Source of the DNA: Micromonospora sp. BL4
GTDB lineage: Bacteria; Actinomycetota; Actinomycetes; Mycobacteriales; Micromonosporaceae
Direction: 5' to 3'
NCBI RefSeq assembly: GCF_003667505.1
Contig: NZ_RCVJ01000181.1
Location: forward strand, 1 to 64,000
DNA length: 64,000 nt
Both the position numbers and the translations under genes were made by a program. This document shows, one piece after another, positions 49,859 through 58,277 of this stretch (the stretch's first letter is position 1; the number at the start of each line of letters is the position of its first letter). The notes under the pieces were generated by a model that worked only from the letters and a program-made list of their open reading frames with translations, was not told the origin of the DNA and made no database searches.

Positions 49859-50950
49859 GTGGACGGACGACGGAGCTTTCCGGAAGATCAGGAGTCGCGC
49901 TGGTACCCCGACGAGCGGGGTCGCGGCTACGGCGAGTCGGAGTGGCGTGGCGCGGGCGAACCGCGGTACCGGGACGACGAGGTCCGGGTTCCCGATCAGC
50001 GCGACGCGGACGAGGGCCGCTACGGCGAGGGCACCGGTCGCTTCGGCACTCCGGAATCCGACTCCGGCCGTTTCGGTGCGGTGAGCGCCCAGCCTGGTGG
50101 CTTCGGCACTCCGGAATCCGACTCCGGCCGTTTCGGTGCGGTGAGCGCCCAGCCTGGTGGCTTCGGTACGGCCGAGGCTGATTCCGGACGCTTCGGGGCG
50201 GTCGACCCGTTGGGTGACGCCCGGCCGGAGGCCGACGGTTACCGGGCTGCCCGCTCGCGGCGGGCGGAGGACCGCGACCCCTCGGAGGTCTCCGGTGAGC
50301 TGCCCGGTCGCCGGGCCGCGCGGGAGACGGCGCCGACGGGTTCTCCGCTGACCGCCGGCCGGGAGTCGATGCCGCTGACGGCCGCCCGGGAGTCGATGCC
50401 GCTGACCGCTGCCCGGGAGTCGATGCCGCTCACCGGCGCCCGCGAGGCGGCGCTCGCCGGTGACGCCGGTGTGTTCGCCGACCCGGCCCGTCCCGCCCCG
50501 CTCGGCGGGTACCCGATCGTTGAACCCGGTCGCGGTGGCGACCAGCCGCACCCGCTGGAGATGCCGACCGGGCCGATGCCGCCGGTCGGCCCCCGGGGTG
50601 GTGAGCTGGCCGCGGGGGAGCCGCCGGCGTACCCGCCAGCGGCCGATGGCGTCTACCGCACCCGCCGCCCGGCGCTGGCGGTGCTCTTCGCCCTGCTGGT
50701 GCTGATCTTCGAGATCCCGGCGCTGCGGGTGCTGCTCGACGGGGTGACCAGCGATCCGCTGGCCGCCGGGAACGTGGTGGTGGGCATCTTCCTGGTCGCC
50801 GGGCTGCCGATCTTCGCAACGGGGCTGTACGGGCTACGAACCGGCGGGCTGGCGCTCTCCGACGGCGGTCGGGGTTGGCTGCGGCCCCCGACGGCCTATC
50901 TGACCGTCGGCCTGGTGCTCTTCGTCGCCGCCGCGCTCGCCGCCGGTTGA
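49859..50950 (+). CDS. Repeat-rich protein with C-terminal membrane helices
   Basis: I do not recognise a family. The 363-aa product has a long hydrophilic region (about 1-255) followed by three transmembrane helices (about 258-280, 292-312, 342-360). The hydrophilic part contains a perfect 60-bp DNA duplication encoding FGTPESDSGRFGAVSAQPGG, and four 9-residue MPLTAARES-like repeats. Start choice is uncertain: GTG 49859 (MDGRRSFPEDQESRW) is preferred, GTG 49850 is in frame. No ribosome site is present, and a CATACG element lies 9 nt upstream. Its position directly before rpsB suggests a conserved actinobacterial membrane protein with a variable cytoplasmic tail. Confidence 0.75.
   Translation: MDGRRSFPEDQESRWYPDERGRGYGESEWRGAGEPRYRDDEVRVPDQRDADEGRYGEGTGRFGTPESDSGRFGAVSAQPGGFGTPESDSGRFGAVSAQPGGFGTAEADSGRFGAVDPLGDARPEADGYRAARSRRAEDRDPSEVSGELPGRRAARETAPTGSPLTAGRESMPLTAARESMPLTAARESMPLTGAREAALAGDAGVFADPARPAPLGGYPIVEPGRGGDQPHPLEMPTGPMPPVGPRGGELAAGEPPAYPPAADGVYRTRRPALAVLFALLVLIFEIPALRVLLDGVTSDPLAAGNVVVGIFLVAGLPIFATGLYGLRTGGLALSDGGRGWLRPPTAYLTVGLVLFVAAALAAG
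50041..50166 (+). repeat. 60-bp perfect tandem repeat in a coding region
   Basis: Positions 50041-50100 and 50101-50160 are identical, and six further bases continue the pattern. A diverged third unit follows (50161-50210). The reading frame is kept (20 residues per unit), so copy number could vary without frameshift. Confidence 0.95.
50345..50440 (+). repeat. 27-bp imperfect tandem repeat
   Basis: About 3.5 units encode (M/S)PLTAxRES. The DNA units share the GGGAGTCGATGCCGCTGAC core. They lie in the same low-complexity protein segment as the 60-bp repeat. Confidence 0.85.
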
Positions 50951-51089
50951 GCGGGAGTTCGGAGCGGCCGCTCGCCACTGGCTGAGCCGCCGGGCGGGGG
51001 CGGCGCGCACCCGGCAGCCTGTCGGGCGGACAGGGGCGTACACTGGCCAACTGGCGACCGCCTCGTGCGGTCGACCTCGCGCGCCCTCT

Positions 51090-51191
51090 CCACGAATCGT
51101 CGTGGGGCGACGGCCTCCCTGGTCCCGATCTTGGTCGGGAACACCATGGCCGGCGACCAGGCGCCAGGACGCCCGGCCACCGGCCGGGCGT
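51090..51191 (+). promoter_or_regulatory. Structured rpsB leader with three hairpins
   Basis: Three perfect stems stand in the 5' leader of rpsB: CCACGA/TCGTGG (51090-51105), TCCCGA/TCGGGA (51123-51140) and ACGCCCGGCC/GGCCGGGCGT (51169-51191, 10 bp, loop ACC). A TACACT -10-like element is at 51039-51044. Ribosomal protein S2 autoregulates its mRNA leader in other bacteria, so these may be a regulatory leader; the last stem could also be an attenuator. Confidence 0.55.
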
Positions 51192-51222
51192 GACAACCAG
51201 GGATCTTGAGGAGTACCCCACC

Positions 51223-52125
51223 ATGGCCGTCGTGACCATGCGCCAGCTGCTGGAGAGCGGTGTCCACTTCGGGCACCAGACCCGGCGCTGGAACCCGAAG
51301 ATGAAGCGCTTCATCATGACCGAGCGCAACGGCATCTACATCATTGACCTGCGCCAGACCCTCGACTACATCGAGAAGGCGTACGAGTTCGTGCGTGGGA
51401 CCGTCGCCGAGGGTGGCAGCATCCTCTTCGTCGGCACCAAGAAGCAGGCTCAGGAGGCGATCTCCGAGCAGGCGACCCGCGTGGGCCAGCCGTACGTCAA
51501 CCACCGCTGGCTCGGTGGCATGCTGACGAACTTCCAGACGGTGTACAAGCGCCTTCAGCGGATGAAGGAGCTGGAGGCCCTGGGTGACCTGAGCGGCACC
51601 GCCGCCGGGTACACCAAGAAGGAGACGCTGCAGCTCTCCCGCGAGAAGATCAAGCTGACCCGCACGCTGGGCGGTCTGCGGGACATGCAGAAGCTGCCGG
51701 CCGCGGTCTGGATCGTCGACACCAAGAAGGAGCACATCGCCGTCGACGAGGCCCGCAAGCTGGGCATCCCGGTGATCGCGGTGCTGGACACCAACTGCGA
51801 CCCGGACGAGGTCGACTTCCCGATCCCGGGCAACGACGACGCGATCCGTTCGGCCGAGCTGCTGACCAAGGTCGTCGCCGCCGCCGTCGCGGACGGTCTC
51901 ATCGCGCGTTCCGGCCGTCGCCGGGGCGGGGACGAGAAGCCCGAGGGTGTCGCGAGCGACGAGCCGCTGGCCGAGTGGGAGCGCGAGCTGCTGGAGCCGA
52001 AGAAGGCCGACGAGTCGGCCACCCCGGCCGAGCAGCCGGCCGCTGCCGCTGCCGAGCAGCCCGCCGCCGCCGAGCAGCCGGCGCAGGCCGCCACCGAGCA
52101 GCCGGCGGCCGCCACCGCGGAGTGA
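51223..52125 (+). CDS. rpsB: 30S ribosomal protein S2
   Basis: S2 joins the 30S subunit late and is needed for S1 binding where S1 exists. The 300-aa protein contains MRQLLESGVHFGHQTRRWNP, RNGIYIIDLRQT, FVGTKKQAQEA, NHRWLGGMLTNF and DTNCDPDEVDFPIPGNDDAI. A Pro/Ala/Glu/Gln-rich tail (from about 240, EQPAAAAAEQPAAAEQPAQ) extends it beyond the usual 230-240 aa. ATG 51223 follows TTGAGGAG. tsf lies 134 bp downstream, past a strong hairpin. Confidence 0.97.
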   Translation: MAVVTMRQLLESGVHFGHQTRRWNPKMKRFIMTERNGIYIIDLRQTLDYIEKAYEFVRGTVAEGGSILFVGTKKQAQEAISEQATRVGQPYVNHRWLGGMLTNFQTVYKRLQRMKELEALGDLSGTAAGYTKKETLQLSREKIKLTRTLGGLRDMQKLPAAVWIVDTKKEHIAVDEARKLGIPVIAVLDTNCDPDEVDFPIPGNDDAIRSAELLTKVVAAAVADGLIARSGRRRGGDEKPEGVASDEPLAEWERELLEPKKADESATPAEQPAAAAAEQPAAAEQPAQAATEQPAAATAE

Positions 52126-52134
52126 CCGCACCGT

Positions 52135-52173
52135 CGCTGCCTCGCCGTCCGTTTTCGCGGACGGCGGGCAGCG
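52135..52173 (+). terminator. Hairpin between rpsB and tsf
   Basis: A 16-bp stem (CGCTGCC, bulged T, CGCCGTCCG / CGGACGGCG, GGCAGCG) has a TTTTCG loop. It lies just after rpsB. It could partially terminate transcription so that tsf is made at a lower level than rpsB, or stabilise the upstream mRNA. No T-tract follows. Confidence 0.7.
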
Positions 52174-52259
52174 GCGGTACGCCGGGCACGATCCGCCCGG
52201 ATCCGGGTAACCGGCACCTCTGACCATCCACACGCCGTCTCAACACCGAAGAGAGAGCC

Positions 52260-53087
52260 ATGTCCCAAATCACCGCCGCGGACGTCAAGAAGCTCCGCGA
52301 CCTCACCGGCGCCGGCATGATGGACAGCAAGAAGGCGCTGACCGAGGCCGAGGGCGACTTCGACAAGGCCGTCGAGATTCTGCGCGTCAAGGGCGCCAAG
52401 GACGTCGGCAAGCGGGCCGGTCGTACGGCCGCCAACGGCCTGGTCGCCCACTCCGGCAAGGCGCTGCTCGAGCTCAACTGCGAGACCGACTTCGTCGCCA
52501 AGACCGAGTCGTTCATCGCGCTGGCCCAGCAGCTCGTCGAGCACGGTGAGCGCTCCGGCGTGAACACCGCCGAGGAGCTGCTCGCCACCGAGCTGAACGG
52601 CAAGAGCGTCGCCGACCTGATCCAGGAGCAGTCCGCCAAGATCGGCGAGAAGCTGGTCCTCAACCGGTTCGCCAAGGTCGAGGGCACCACCGCGGTCTAC
52701 CTGCACCGCAAGGCCCAGGACCTGCCGCCGGCCGTCGGTGTGCTGGTGTCGTACACCGGCAAGAGCGACGAGGCGGGCGACGCCGACGCTCGTGGTGTCG
52801 CCATGCAGATCGCCGCGATGCGGCCGAAGTACCTCACCCGGGACGAGGTTCCGGCCGAGGTCGTCGAGTCCGAGCGGCGCATCGCCGAGCAGACCGCCCG
52901 CGAGGAGAACAAGCCCGAGGCGGCCCTGCCGAAGATCGTCGAGGGTCGGGTGAACGCCTTCTTCAAGGACTACGTCCTGGTCGAGCAGGCGTCGGTGGCC
53001 GACAACAAGAAGTCGGTGAAGCAGATGCTGGCCGAGGCCGGCATCGAGGTCACCCGCTTCGTGCGGTTCGAGGTCGGCCAGGCCTGA
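52260..53087 (+). CDS. tsf: Elongation factor Ts
   Basis: EF-Ts recycles EF-Tu from GDP to GTP form. The 275-aa protein has the N-terminal UBA-like domain (MSQITAADVKKLRDLTGAGM, MDSKKALTEAEGDFDKAVE). The TDFVAKTESF motif that contacts EF-Tu follows, then two core subdomains, ending KKSVKQMLAEAGIEVTRFVR. GAGAGAG precedes the ATG. A terminator hairpin follows. Confidence 0.97.
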   Translation: MSQITAADVKKLRDLTGAGMMDSKKALTEAEGDFDKAVEILRVKGAKDVGKRAGRTAANGLVAHSGKALLELNCETDFVAKTESFIALAQQLVEHGERSGVNTAEELLATELNGKSVADLIQEQSAKIGEKLVLNRFAKVEGTTAVYLHRKAQDLPPAVGVLVSYTGKSDEAGDADARGVAMQIAAMRPKYLTRDEVPAEVVESERRIAEQTAREENKPEAALPKIVEGRVNAFFKDYVLVEQASVADNKKSVKQMLAEAGIEVTRFVRFEVGQA

Positions 53088-53130
53088 GCCGCCGCCGGGC
53101 GCCGCGGGCGCCCGTGGGCAGGAGACGTCG

Positions 53131-53176
53131 ACGAGGAGGCCGCCGGTGTACGTGACAGGCACCGCGGCCTCCTCGT
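53131..53176. terminator. Terminator between tsf and pyrH
   Basis: ACGAGGAGGCCG-C-CGGTG pairs with CACCG-CGGCCTCCTCGT (17 bp, one bulged C). It is the strongest hairpin between tsf and pyrH and isolates pyrH-frr transcriptionally. Confidence 0.75.
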
Positions 53177-53248
53177 CACATAGGGTCGGCAGCGGCAGGT
53201 TCGCGGTACGCGCCGCACGGGGCGTGCGCGTGGGGAAGGGCGGGGCGG

Positions 53249-54016
53249 ATGACGCAGGTTGTGAGTGACCGGACGCTGGCGGTGGAGGATCCGACGGCGC
53301 CGCCGCCCGGACGCGCCCGTCGGGTGGTGCTGAAGCTCTCCGGTGAGGTGTTCGGTGGCGGCGCGATCGGCGTCGACCCGGACGTCGTCCAGGCCATCGC
53401 CCGGCAGATCGCCACCGTGGTCCGCCGCGGCGTGCAGGTCTCCGTGGTGGTCGGCGGCGGCAACTTCTTCCGCGGCGCGGAGCTGCAGAAGCGCGGGATG
53501 GACCGGGCCCGCGCCGACTACATGGGCATGCTGGGCACCGTGATGAACTGCCTCGCCCTGCAGGACTTCCTGGAGAAGGAAGGCATCGAGACCCGGGTGC
53601 AGAGCGCCATCACCATGGCGCAGGTGGCCGAGCCGTACATTCCGCTGCGGGCGATCCGGCACCTGGAGAAGGGCCGCGTGGTCATCTTCGGCGCCGGCGC
53701 GGGGATGCCGTATTTCTCCACCGACACGGTGGCCGCCCAGCGGGCGCTGGAGATCCGGGCCGACGTGGTGCTGATGAGCAAGAACGGCGTGGACGGCGTC
53801 TACACCGCCGACCCCCGGATCGACCCCACCGCCAGCAAGCTCGACTCGATCACCTTCTCTGAGGTGCTGCGCCGCAATCTGCGGGTGGCCGACGCGGCGG
53901 CGTTCAGCCTCTGCATGGAGAACGGCCTGCCGATGCTGGTCTTCGGCGCGCAGGGTGACGACACCATCATCCGCGCGGTGGGTGGCGACAAGATCGGCAC
54001 CCTGATCACCGCTTGA
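53249..54016 (+). CDS. pyrH: UMP kinase
   Basis: UMP kinase makes UDP from UMP and is the pyrimidine-specific hexameric bacterial type. The 255-aa protein contains RRVVLKLSGEVFGG, VVVGGGNFFRGAE, DYMGMLGTVMNCLALQD, GRVVIFGAGAGMPYFSTDT and KNGVDGVYTADPR. The first 22 residues are a nonconserved extension; an internal start is not obvious. frr follows 88 bp later in the usual pyrH-frr order. Confidence 0.96.
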   Translation: MTQVVSDRTLAVEDPTAPPPGRARRVVLKLSGEVFGGGAIGVDPDVVQAIARQIATVVRRGVQVSVVVGGGNFFRGAELQKRGMDRARADYMGMLGTVMNCLALQDFLEKEGIETRVQSAITMAQVAEPYIPLRAIRHLEKGRVVIFGAGAGMPYFSTDTVAAQRALEIRADVVLMSKNGVDGVYTADPRIDPTASKLDSITFSEVLRRNLRVADAAAFSLCMENGLPMLVFGAQGDDTIIRAVGGDKIGTLITA

Positions 54017-54104
54017 GCCCCGCTCCGCCCGCGGCGACGGCAGCGGCGGTCCCGGCGACTTTCAGCAGAGCCCACGACGAGCATAGAAGGAGGCGAGGAG
54101 ACCG

Positions 54105-54662
54105 GTGATCGACGACACCCTCCTCGAGGCCGAGGAAAAGATGGAGCGTGCGGTCGAGCACGCCAAGGAGGAGTTCGGGGCCATCCGCACCGGTCGCGCG
54201 ACCCCCGCCATGTTCTCCAAGATCATCATCGACTACTACGGAACCCCCACGCCGCTGACCCAGATGGCGTCCGTCGCGATCCCCGAGCCGCGGATGGCGA
54301 TCATCAAGCCGTACGACAACTCGCAGATCAATGCGATGGAGAAGGCGATCCGCGACTCGGACCTCGGGGTGAACCCGAACAACGAGGGCAACCAGCTGCG
54401 CATCCTGCTCCCGCAGATGACCGAGGAGCGCCGCCGCGACATGATCAAGGTGGCCCGGCACAAGGGCGAGGAGGCCAAGGTGGCGATCCGCAACGTCCGC
54501 CGCCGTGGCAAGGAGGAGCTGGACCGGATCGTCAAGGACGGCGAGGCCGGCGAGGACGACGGTCGCCGCGCCGAGAAGGAGCTGGACGACCTGACCCAGC
54601 GCTACGTGGCCAGCATCGACGACCTGGTCAAGCACAAGGAGACCGAGCTGCTCGAGGTGTGA
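54105..54662 (+). CDS. frr: Ribosome recycling factor
   Basis: RRF splits post-termination ribosomes with EF-G. The 185-aa protein starts MIDDTLLEAEEKMERAVEHA and includes the conserved EEFGAIRTGRATPAMF, YYGTPTPLTQMASV, EPRMAIIKPYD and ERRRDMIKVARHKGEEAKVA. The GTG start follows AGGAGGCGAGG. It ends just before a 15-bp bidirectional terminator hairpin. Confidence 0.97.
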   Translation: MIDDTLLEAEEKMERAVEHAKEEFGAIRTGRATPAMFSKIIIDYYGTPTPLTQMASVAIPEPRMAIIKPYDNSQINAMEKAIRDSDLGVNPNNEGNQLRILLPQMTEERRRDMIKVARHKGEEAKVAIRNVRRRGKEELDRIVKDGEAGEDDGRRAEKELDDLTQRYVASIDDLVKHKETELLEV

Positions 54663-54690
54663 TCCTCTGGCCGCTCGGCGGCTGCTCTGC

Positions 54691-54728
54691 CGCGAGGCCC
54701 GCCCCGGACGCCGGGGGCGGGCCTCGCG
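54691..54728. terminator. Bidirectional terminator hairpin after frr
   Basis: A perfect 15-bp stem (CGCGAGGCCCGCCCC at 54691-54705 with 54714-54728) and an 8-nt loop sits between frr (+) and the convergent secreted-protein gene (-). Confidence 0.85.
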
Positions 54729-54735
54729 TCGTACG

Positions 54736-55179
54736 TCAGCAGGGGATCCAGACGGTCCTGGTGCGCTCGGCCAGCTGCTCCCCGGTGTACCAGTCGCGCA
54801 GCGCGAACCGAACGGTGGCCTTGCCCGGGTGCAGTACCGGATCTCTCCGGGCGAAGGCCATCCCGAGCTCGACCGTGCCGCCGTCGCACTGGATTTCGCC
54901 GGCGCCCCGTCCCGAGGTGGCCCAGAGGGTCGGCAGGCCGTCCTGCACCAGCGAGGCCGACATGAGGTGCGGGCCGGCCGGGCAGTTGCGGGCGGTGGCC
55001 TCGACCCCGGTCGCCGGGTACGCCTCGCCGGGCTCGGCGCCCGGCGGCTCGAACAGGTACAGCTCGCTGGCGTGGCGATCGATGGTGATCCTGGTGCCGG
55101 TCGTGGTGGCGGCGGCCGGTGACCCCGCTACCAGAACCATGGCGGCCGCCGTCAGCGCCGCCAGACTGACCTTGTACAT
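54736..55179 (-). CDS. Secreted protein of unknown function (147 aa)
   Basis: No family is recognised. The product has a signal peptide (MYKVSLAALTAAAMVLVAGS, site after SPAAA). The mature part is about 120 residues and predicted to be beta-rich, with three cysteines (RNCPAG, IQCDGG, IPC at the very end). Trp and Arg content near the end (RDWYTGEQLAERTRTVWIPC) is typical of small actinomycete extracellular proteins. ATG 55179 with GGGGAAGGG upstream is chosen. It is monocistronic between two terminators or promoters. Confidence 0.8.
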   Translation of the reverse strand: MYKVSLAALTAAAMVLVAGSPAAATTTGTRITIDRHASELYLFEPPGAEPGEAYPATGVEATARNCPAGPHLMSASLVQDGLPTLWATSGRGAGEIQCDGGTVELGMAFARRDPVLHPGKATVRFALRDWYTGEQLAERTRTVWIPC

Positions 55180-55565
55180 GTGTGTGCCCTTCCCCCGTCG
55201 GACGCGCAGGCTTCGGGCCGGCGCCGCACCAGCGGACCACACGGGGTGTGCTCGACTCAGTACCTGATCGTGCAGGCCGCCAGTCGGATCGATGGCTGCG
55301 GATCCCACCTGAGGTGTCGTACCGGATGGCCGTGTGCCACCGCCACGTGGGGCAGGCGACCAGGGCGATCCTCGTCGCCGTGCCTCGTCCGCCGTGCCGA
55401 TCCGGCGGGTGCAGTAGGCTCGGCAGGATTCCCGGCCACCGGGTGGTGAACCCCGGGAATCGACCGACCGTCGGGGCGGTCGACCAGAGGAACGAAGTCG
55501 CGCCTGTAGGGGATGCTTGTGGTCTTGCGTCATGTGGTGGTTCTCGTGCCGCGTCGCGGTGCGTG
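55180..55565. other. Divergent intergenic region upstream of cdsA
   Basis: This 386-bp gap holds no supported gene. A TAGGCT -10-like element at 55415-55420 may be the cdsA promoter. The long leader (about 140 nt) before the cdsA ATG shows no clear riboswitch fold that I can identify. Confidence 0.4.
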
Positions 55566-56984
55566 ATGACCCACCCCGACCCCTACAGTGGCGAGCCCCG
55601 CGGCTGGGACCGGCCGGAGCGGCCGGTGGCCCTGCCCTGGCCCGATCAGGAGCTCGAAGCGGGCCAGTGGAACGCTCGCCCGGCCGCCGGCCCTGAGCTG
55701 TACGCCGAGCCCCGCACCCGCCCGTACGCCGACCCGTACCCGCCGGAACCGTACGACGAGCCCGGCCGGCCGGTCCGCCCGGACGACCGGGACCGTTTCG
55801 ACGACCGGGACCGTTTCGACGACCGGGACCGGCGCGACCGCTTCGACGACCGGGACCGGTACGAGGACGACCGGAACCAGCCCGACCGGTACGACGACCG
55901 GGGCCGTGCCGGCCGGTACGCGGACCGCCCGCCCGCCGGCGGCGACGCCCCGGGTCGGTACGACGGCCCGGAGCGCTTCGACGACCGCGGTGGTCCGGTC
56001 AACTACGACGACGATTCCGGGTATCCGACCGCGCAGCTCGCGCCCGTTCGGGCCGACCTCGCGCCGGACCAGGACGCGGTGACCGCGTCGGAGCCACCGT
56101 CCGGCCGGCGGCCGAAGGGCCGACGCCGGGCCAGTGCGGACCGACCGGCCACCCAGCAGGTGGGCACCGGGCGGGCCGGCCGCAACCTGCCGGCGGCCAT
56201 CGGGGTCGGGCTCGGTCTCGGCGCGCTGATCGTGGTGCCGCTGGTCTTCTACCCGTTGGCGTTCCTGCCGGTGATCGCCGCCGCCATCGCCGTCGGCATC
56301 TGGGAGATGGCCCGGGCGGTCCGGCGCAGCGGCGCCCACCCGCCGCTGGTGCCGTTGGTCGCCGGTGGCGTGCTGACCGTGGGCCTGGCCTGGTTCGCCG
56401 GCCCGGACGCGCTCAGCCTGGGCCTGCTGGTCACCGTCCTGGGCACCATGATCTGGCGGCTGGGCGACGGTCCGGCCGGCTTCCAGCGGGACCTGACCGC
56501 GGCCACCCTGATCGCCGTCTACGTGCCGTTCCTCGGCGGGTTCGCGGCGCTGCTGGCGGCGGCTCCCGACGACGGTCCGCTGCGCATCCTGGCCACGTTG
56601 ATCGCGGTGGTCCTGTCCGACACCGGTGGGTACGCGGCCGGCGTGTCCTTCGGTCGGCACCCGATGGCGCCGTCGGTGAGCCCGAAGAAGTCCTGGGAGG
56701 GCTTCGCGGGTTCGGTCAGCGCGGCGGCGCTGGGCAGCGCCCTGCTGCTCTGGCTGATGTTCGACCTGGCCCCCTGGTGGGGTGCGCTGTTCGGGTTGGC
56801 GGTCTCCTGCGCGGCGGTCCTCGGTGACCTGGCCGAGTCGATGATCAAGCGCGATCTCGGCGTCAAGGACATGAGCAACCTGCTGCCGGGCCACGGCGGC
56901 CTGATGGACCGGTTGGACTCGATCCTGTTCGCGGTGCCGACGGCGTACCTGCTGTTGGCGGTCTTCGTGCCGGTGGTGAACTGA
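55566..56984 (+). CDS. cdsA: Phosphatidate cytidylyltransferase with long disordered N-terminus
   Basis: CdsA makes CDP-diacylglycerol, the precursor of phosphatidylinositol, cardiolipin and other phospholipids. The 472-aa protein has a membrane core (about 205-472) with the family signature SMIKRDLGVKDMSNLLPGHG followed by GLMDRLD. About 205 N-terminal residues are disordered and full of Asp/Arg repeats (DDRDRFDDRDRFDDRDR, RYEDDRNQPDRYDDR), encoded by an 18-bp tandem repeat. Such N-termini are known, from memory, in other actinobacterial CdsA but are unusually long here. ATG 55566 begins the frame. rlmN follows. Confidence 0.94.
   Translation: MTHPDPYSGEPRGWDRPERPVALPWPDQELEAGQWNARPAAGPELYAEPRTRPYADPYPPEPYDEPGRPVRPDDRDRFDDRDRFDDRDRRDRFDDRDRYEDDRNQPDRYDDRGRAGRYADRPPAGGDAPGRYDGPERFDDRGGPVNYDDDSGYPTAQLAPVRADLAPDQDAVTASEPPSGRRPKGRRRASADRPATQQVGTGRAGRNLPAAIGVGLGLGALIVVPLVFYPLAFLPVIAAAIAVGIWEMARAVRRSGAHPPLVPLVAGGVLTVGLAWFAGPDALSLGLLVTVLGTMIWRLGDGPAGFQRDLTAATLIAVYVPFLGGFAALLAAAPDDGPLRILATLIAVVLSDTGGYAAGVSFGRHPMAPSVSPKKSWEGFAGSVSAAALGSALLLWLMFDLAPWWGALFGLAVSCAAVLGDLAESMIKRDLGVKDMSNLLPGHGGLMDRLDSILFAVPTAYLLLAVFVPVVN
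55782..55862 (+). repeat. 18-bp tandem repeat in the cdsA N-terminus
   Basis: Imperfect units with the core GACGACCGGGACCGTTTC (18 bp) encode DDRDRF. They sit in the disordered, highly charged N-terminal segment of CdsA. Confidence 0.8.
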
Positions 56985-57088
56985 GGCATGGATCACGGCG
57001 TCCCGGTCATCCCGACCCGGCGGTCGGGGCCGGTTCGACACCTCCGGACGGGTACCTGCCGCCGACGGCGTGACACACTGGACCAGCC

Positions 57089-58246
57089 ATGACGAGCCTG
57101 CCGTTGATCCCCGCCACCCCGGACGCCCCCGCCGCACGCCGGGCCTCCATGCCACCGCAGCACCTCGCTGACCTCGACCTGGCCGGCCGCCAGGCCCTGG
57201 TCGCCGGGTTGGGCGAGCCGGCGTTCCGTGCCAAGCAGATCTCCACCCACTACTTCGGGCGGCTGGTCCGCGACCCGCAGGCGATGACCGACCTGCCGGC
57301 GGCGACCCGGGACCGGCTGGCCGACCAGCTGCTGCCCACGCTGCTCACCCCGGTGCGCGAGCTGGCCTGCGACGACGGCGCGACGCGCAAGGCGCTCTGG
57401 CGGCTGCACGACGGCGCGCTGGTGGAGAGCGTGCTGATGGGCTACCCGGACCGGGTCACCGTCTGCATCTCCAGCCAGGCGGGTTGCGGCATGGCCTGCC
57501 CGTTCTGTGCTACCGGCCAGGCCGGGCTGACCCGCAACCTGTCCACCGCCGAGATCGTCGACCAGGCGGTGTACCTGGCCGGGGTGGCGGCCTCGGGTGC
57601 CGTCGCCGGCTCTCCGCCGCGGCTGTCGCACGTCGTCTTCATGGGCATGGGCGAGCCACTGGCCAACTACTCTCGGGTGATCGCGGCGATCCGCCGCCTG
57701 GTCAGCCCGGCTCCGGAGGGGCTCGGCCTGTCGCAGCGGCACATCACCGTTTCCACGGTCGGCCTGGTTCCGGCCATCCGCCGACTGGCCAGCGAAGACC
57801 TCTCAGTGACCCTTGCGTTGTCGTTGCACGCGCCCGATGATGATCTGCGCGACGAACTCGTGCCGGTAAACCAGCGCTGGAAGGTAGCCGAGGTGCTGGA
57901 CGCAGCGTGGGACTACGCCGCCCGGACGGGCCGTCGCGTGTCGATCGAGTACGCGATGATCAAGGACGTGAACGACCAGCCGTGGCGAGCTGACCTGCTC
58001 GGGCGGCTGCTGGCCGGCAAGTTGGCCCACGTGAACCTCATCCCGCTCAATCCGACGCCGGGCAGCCGCTGGGACGCGAGCCCGAAGCCGGTTGAGCGGG
58101 AGTTCGTCCGGCGGTTGCGCGACGCCGGGGTGTCCACCACCGTTCGGGACACCCGAGGTCGCGAAATCGACGGCGCGTGTGGCCAGCTCGCCGCCGCCGA
58201 GGACAACGACACCAACACCGACCGCGCCGGAGAGGCACCGGCGTGA
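57089..58246 (+). CDS. rlmN: Dual-specificity 23S rRNA/tRNA methyltransferase RlmN
   Basis: RlmN is a radical-SAM enzyme that forms m2A2503 in 23S rRNA and m2A37 in some tRNAs. The 385-aa protein has the CxxxCxxC iron-sulfur motif (GCGMACPFCATGQ), the conserved KQISTHYFGRLV start region, VVFMGMGEPLANY and the second-cysteine region TVRDTRGREIDGACGQLA, which carries the methyl-carrying Cys near the C-terminus. The ATG start is close to a CACACT -10-like element. The product is a complete family member. Confidence 0.96.
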   Translation: MTSLPLIPATPDAPAARRASMPPQHLADLDLAGRQALVAGLGEPAFRAKQISTHYFGRLVRDPQAMTDLPAATRDRLADQLLPTLLTPVRELACDDGATRKALWRLHDGALVESVLMGYPDRVTVCISSQAGCGMACPFCATGQAGLTRNLSTAEIVDQAVYLAGVAASGAVAGSPPRLSHVVFMGMGEPLANYSRVIAAIRRLVSPAPEGLGLSQRHITVSTVGLVPAIRRLASEDLSVTLALSLHAPDDDLRDELVPVNQRWKVAEVLDAAWDYAARTGRRVSIEYAMIKDVNDQPWRADLLGRLLAGKLAHVNLIPLNPTPGSRWDASPKPVEREFVRRLRDAGVSTTVRDTRGREIDGACGQLAAAEDNDTNTDRAGEAPA

Positions 58247-58277
58247 CCGGGCGTGGCGAACGAGACCAGGAGACATA

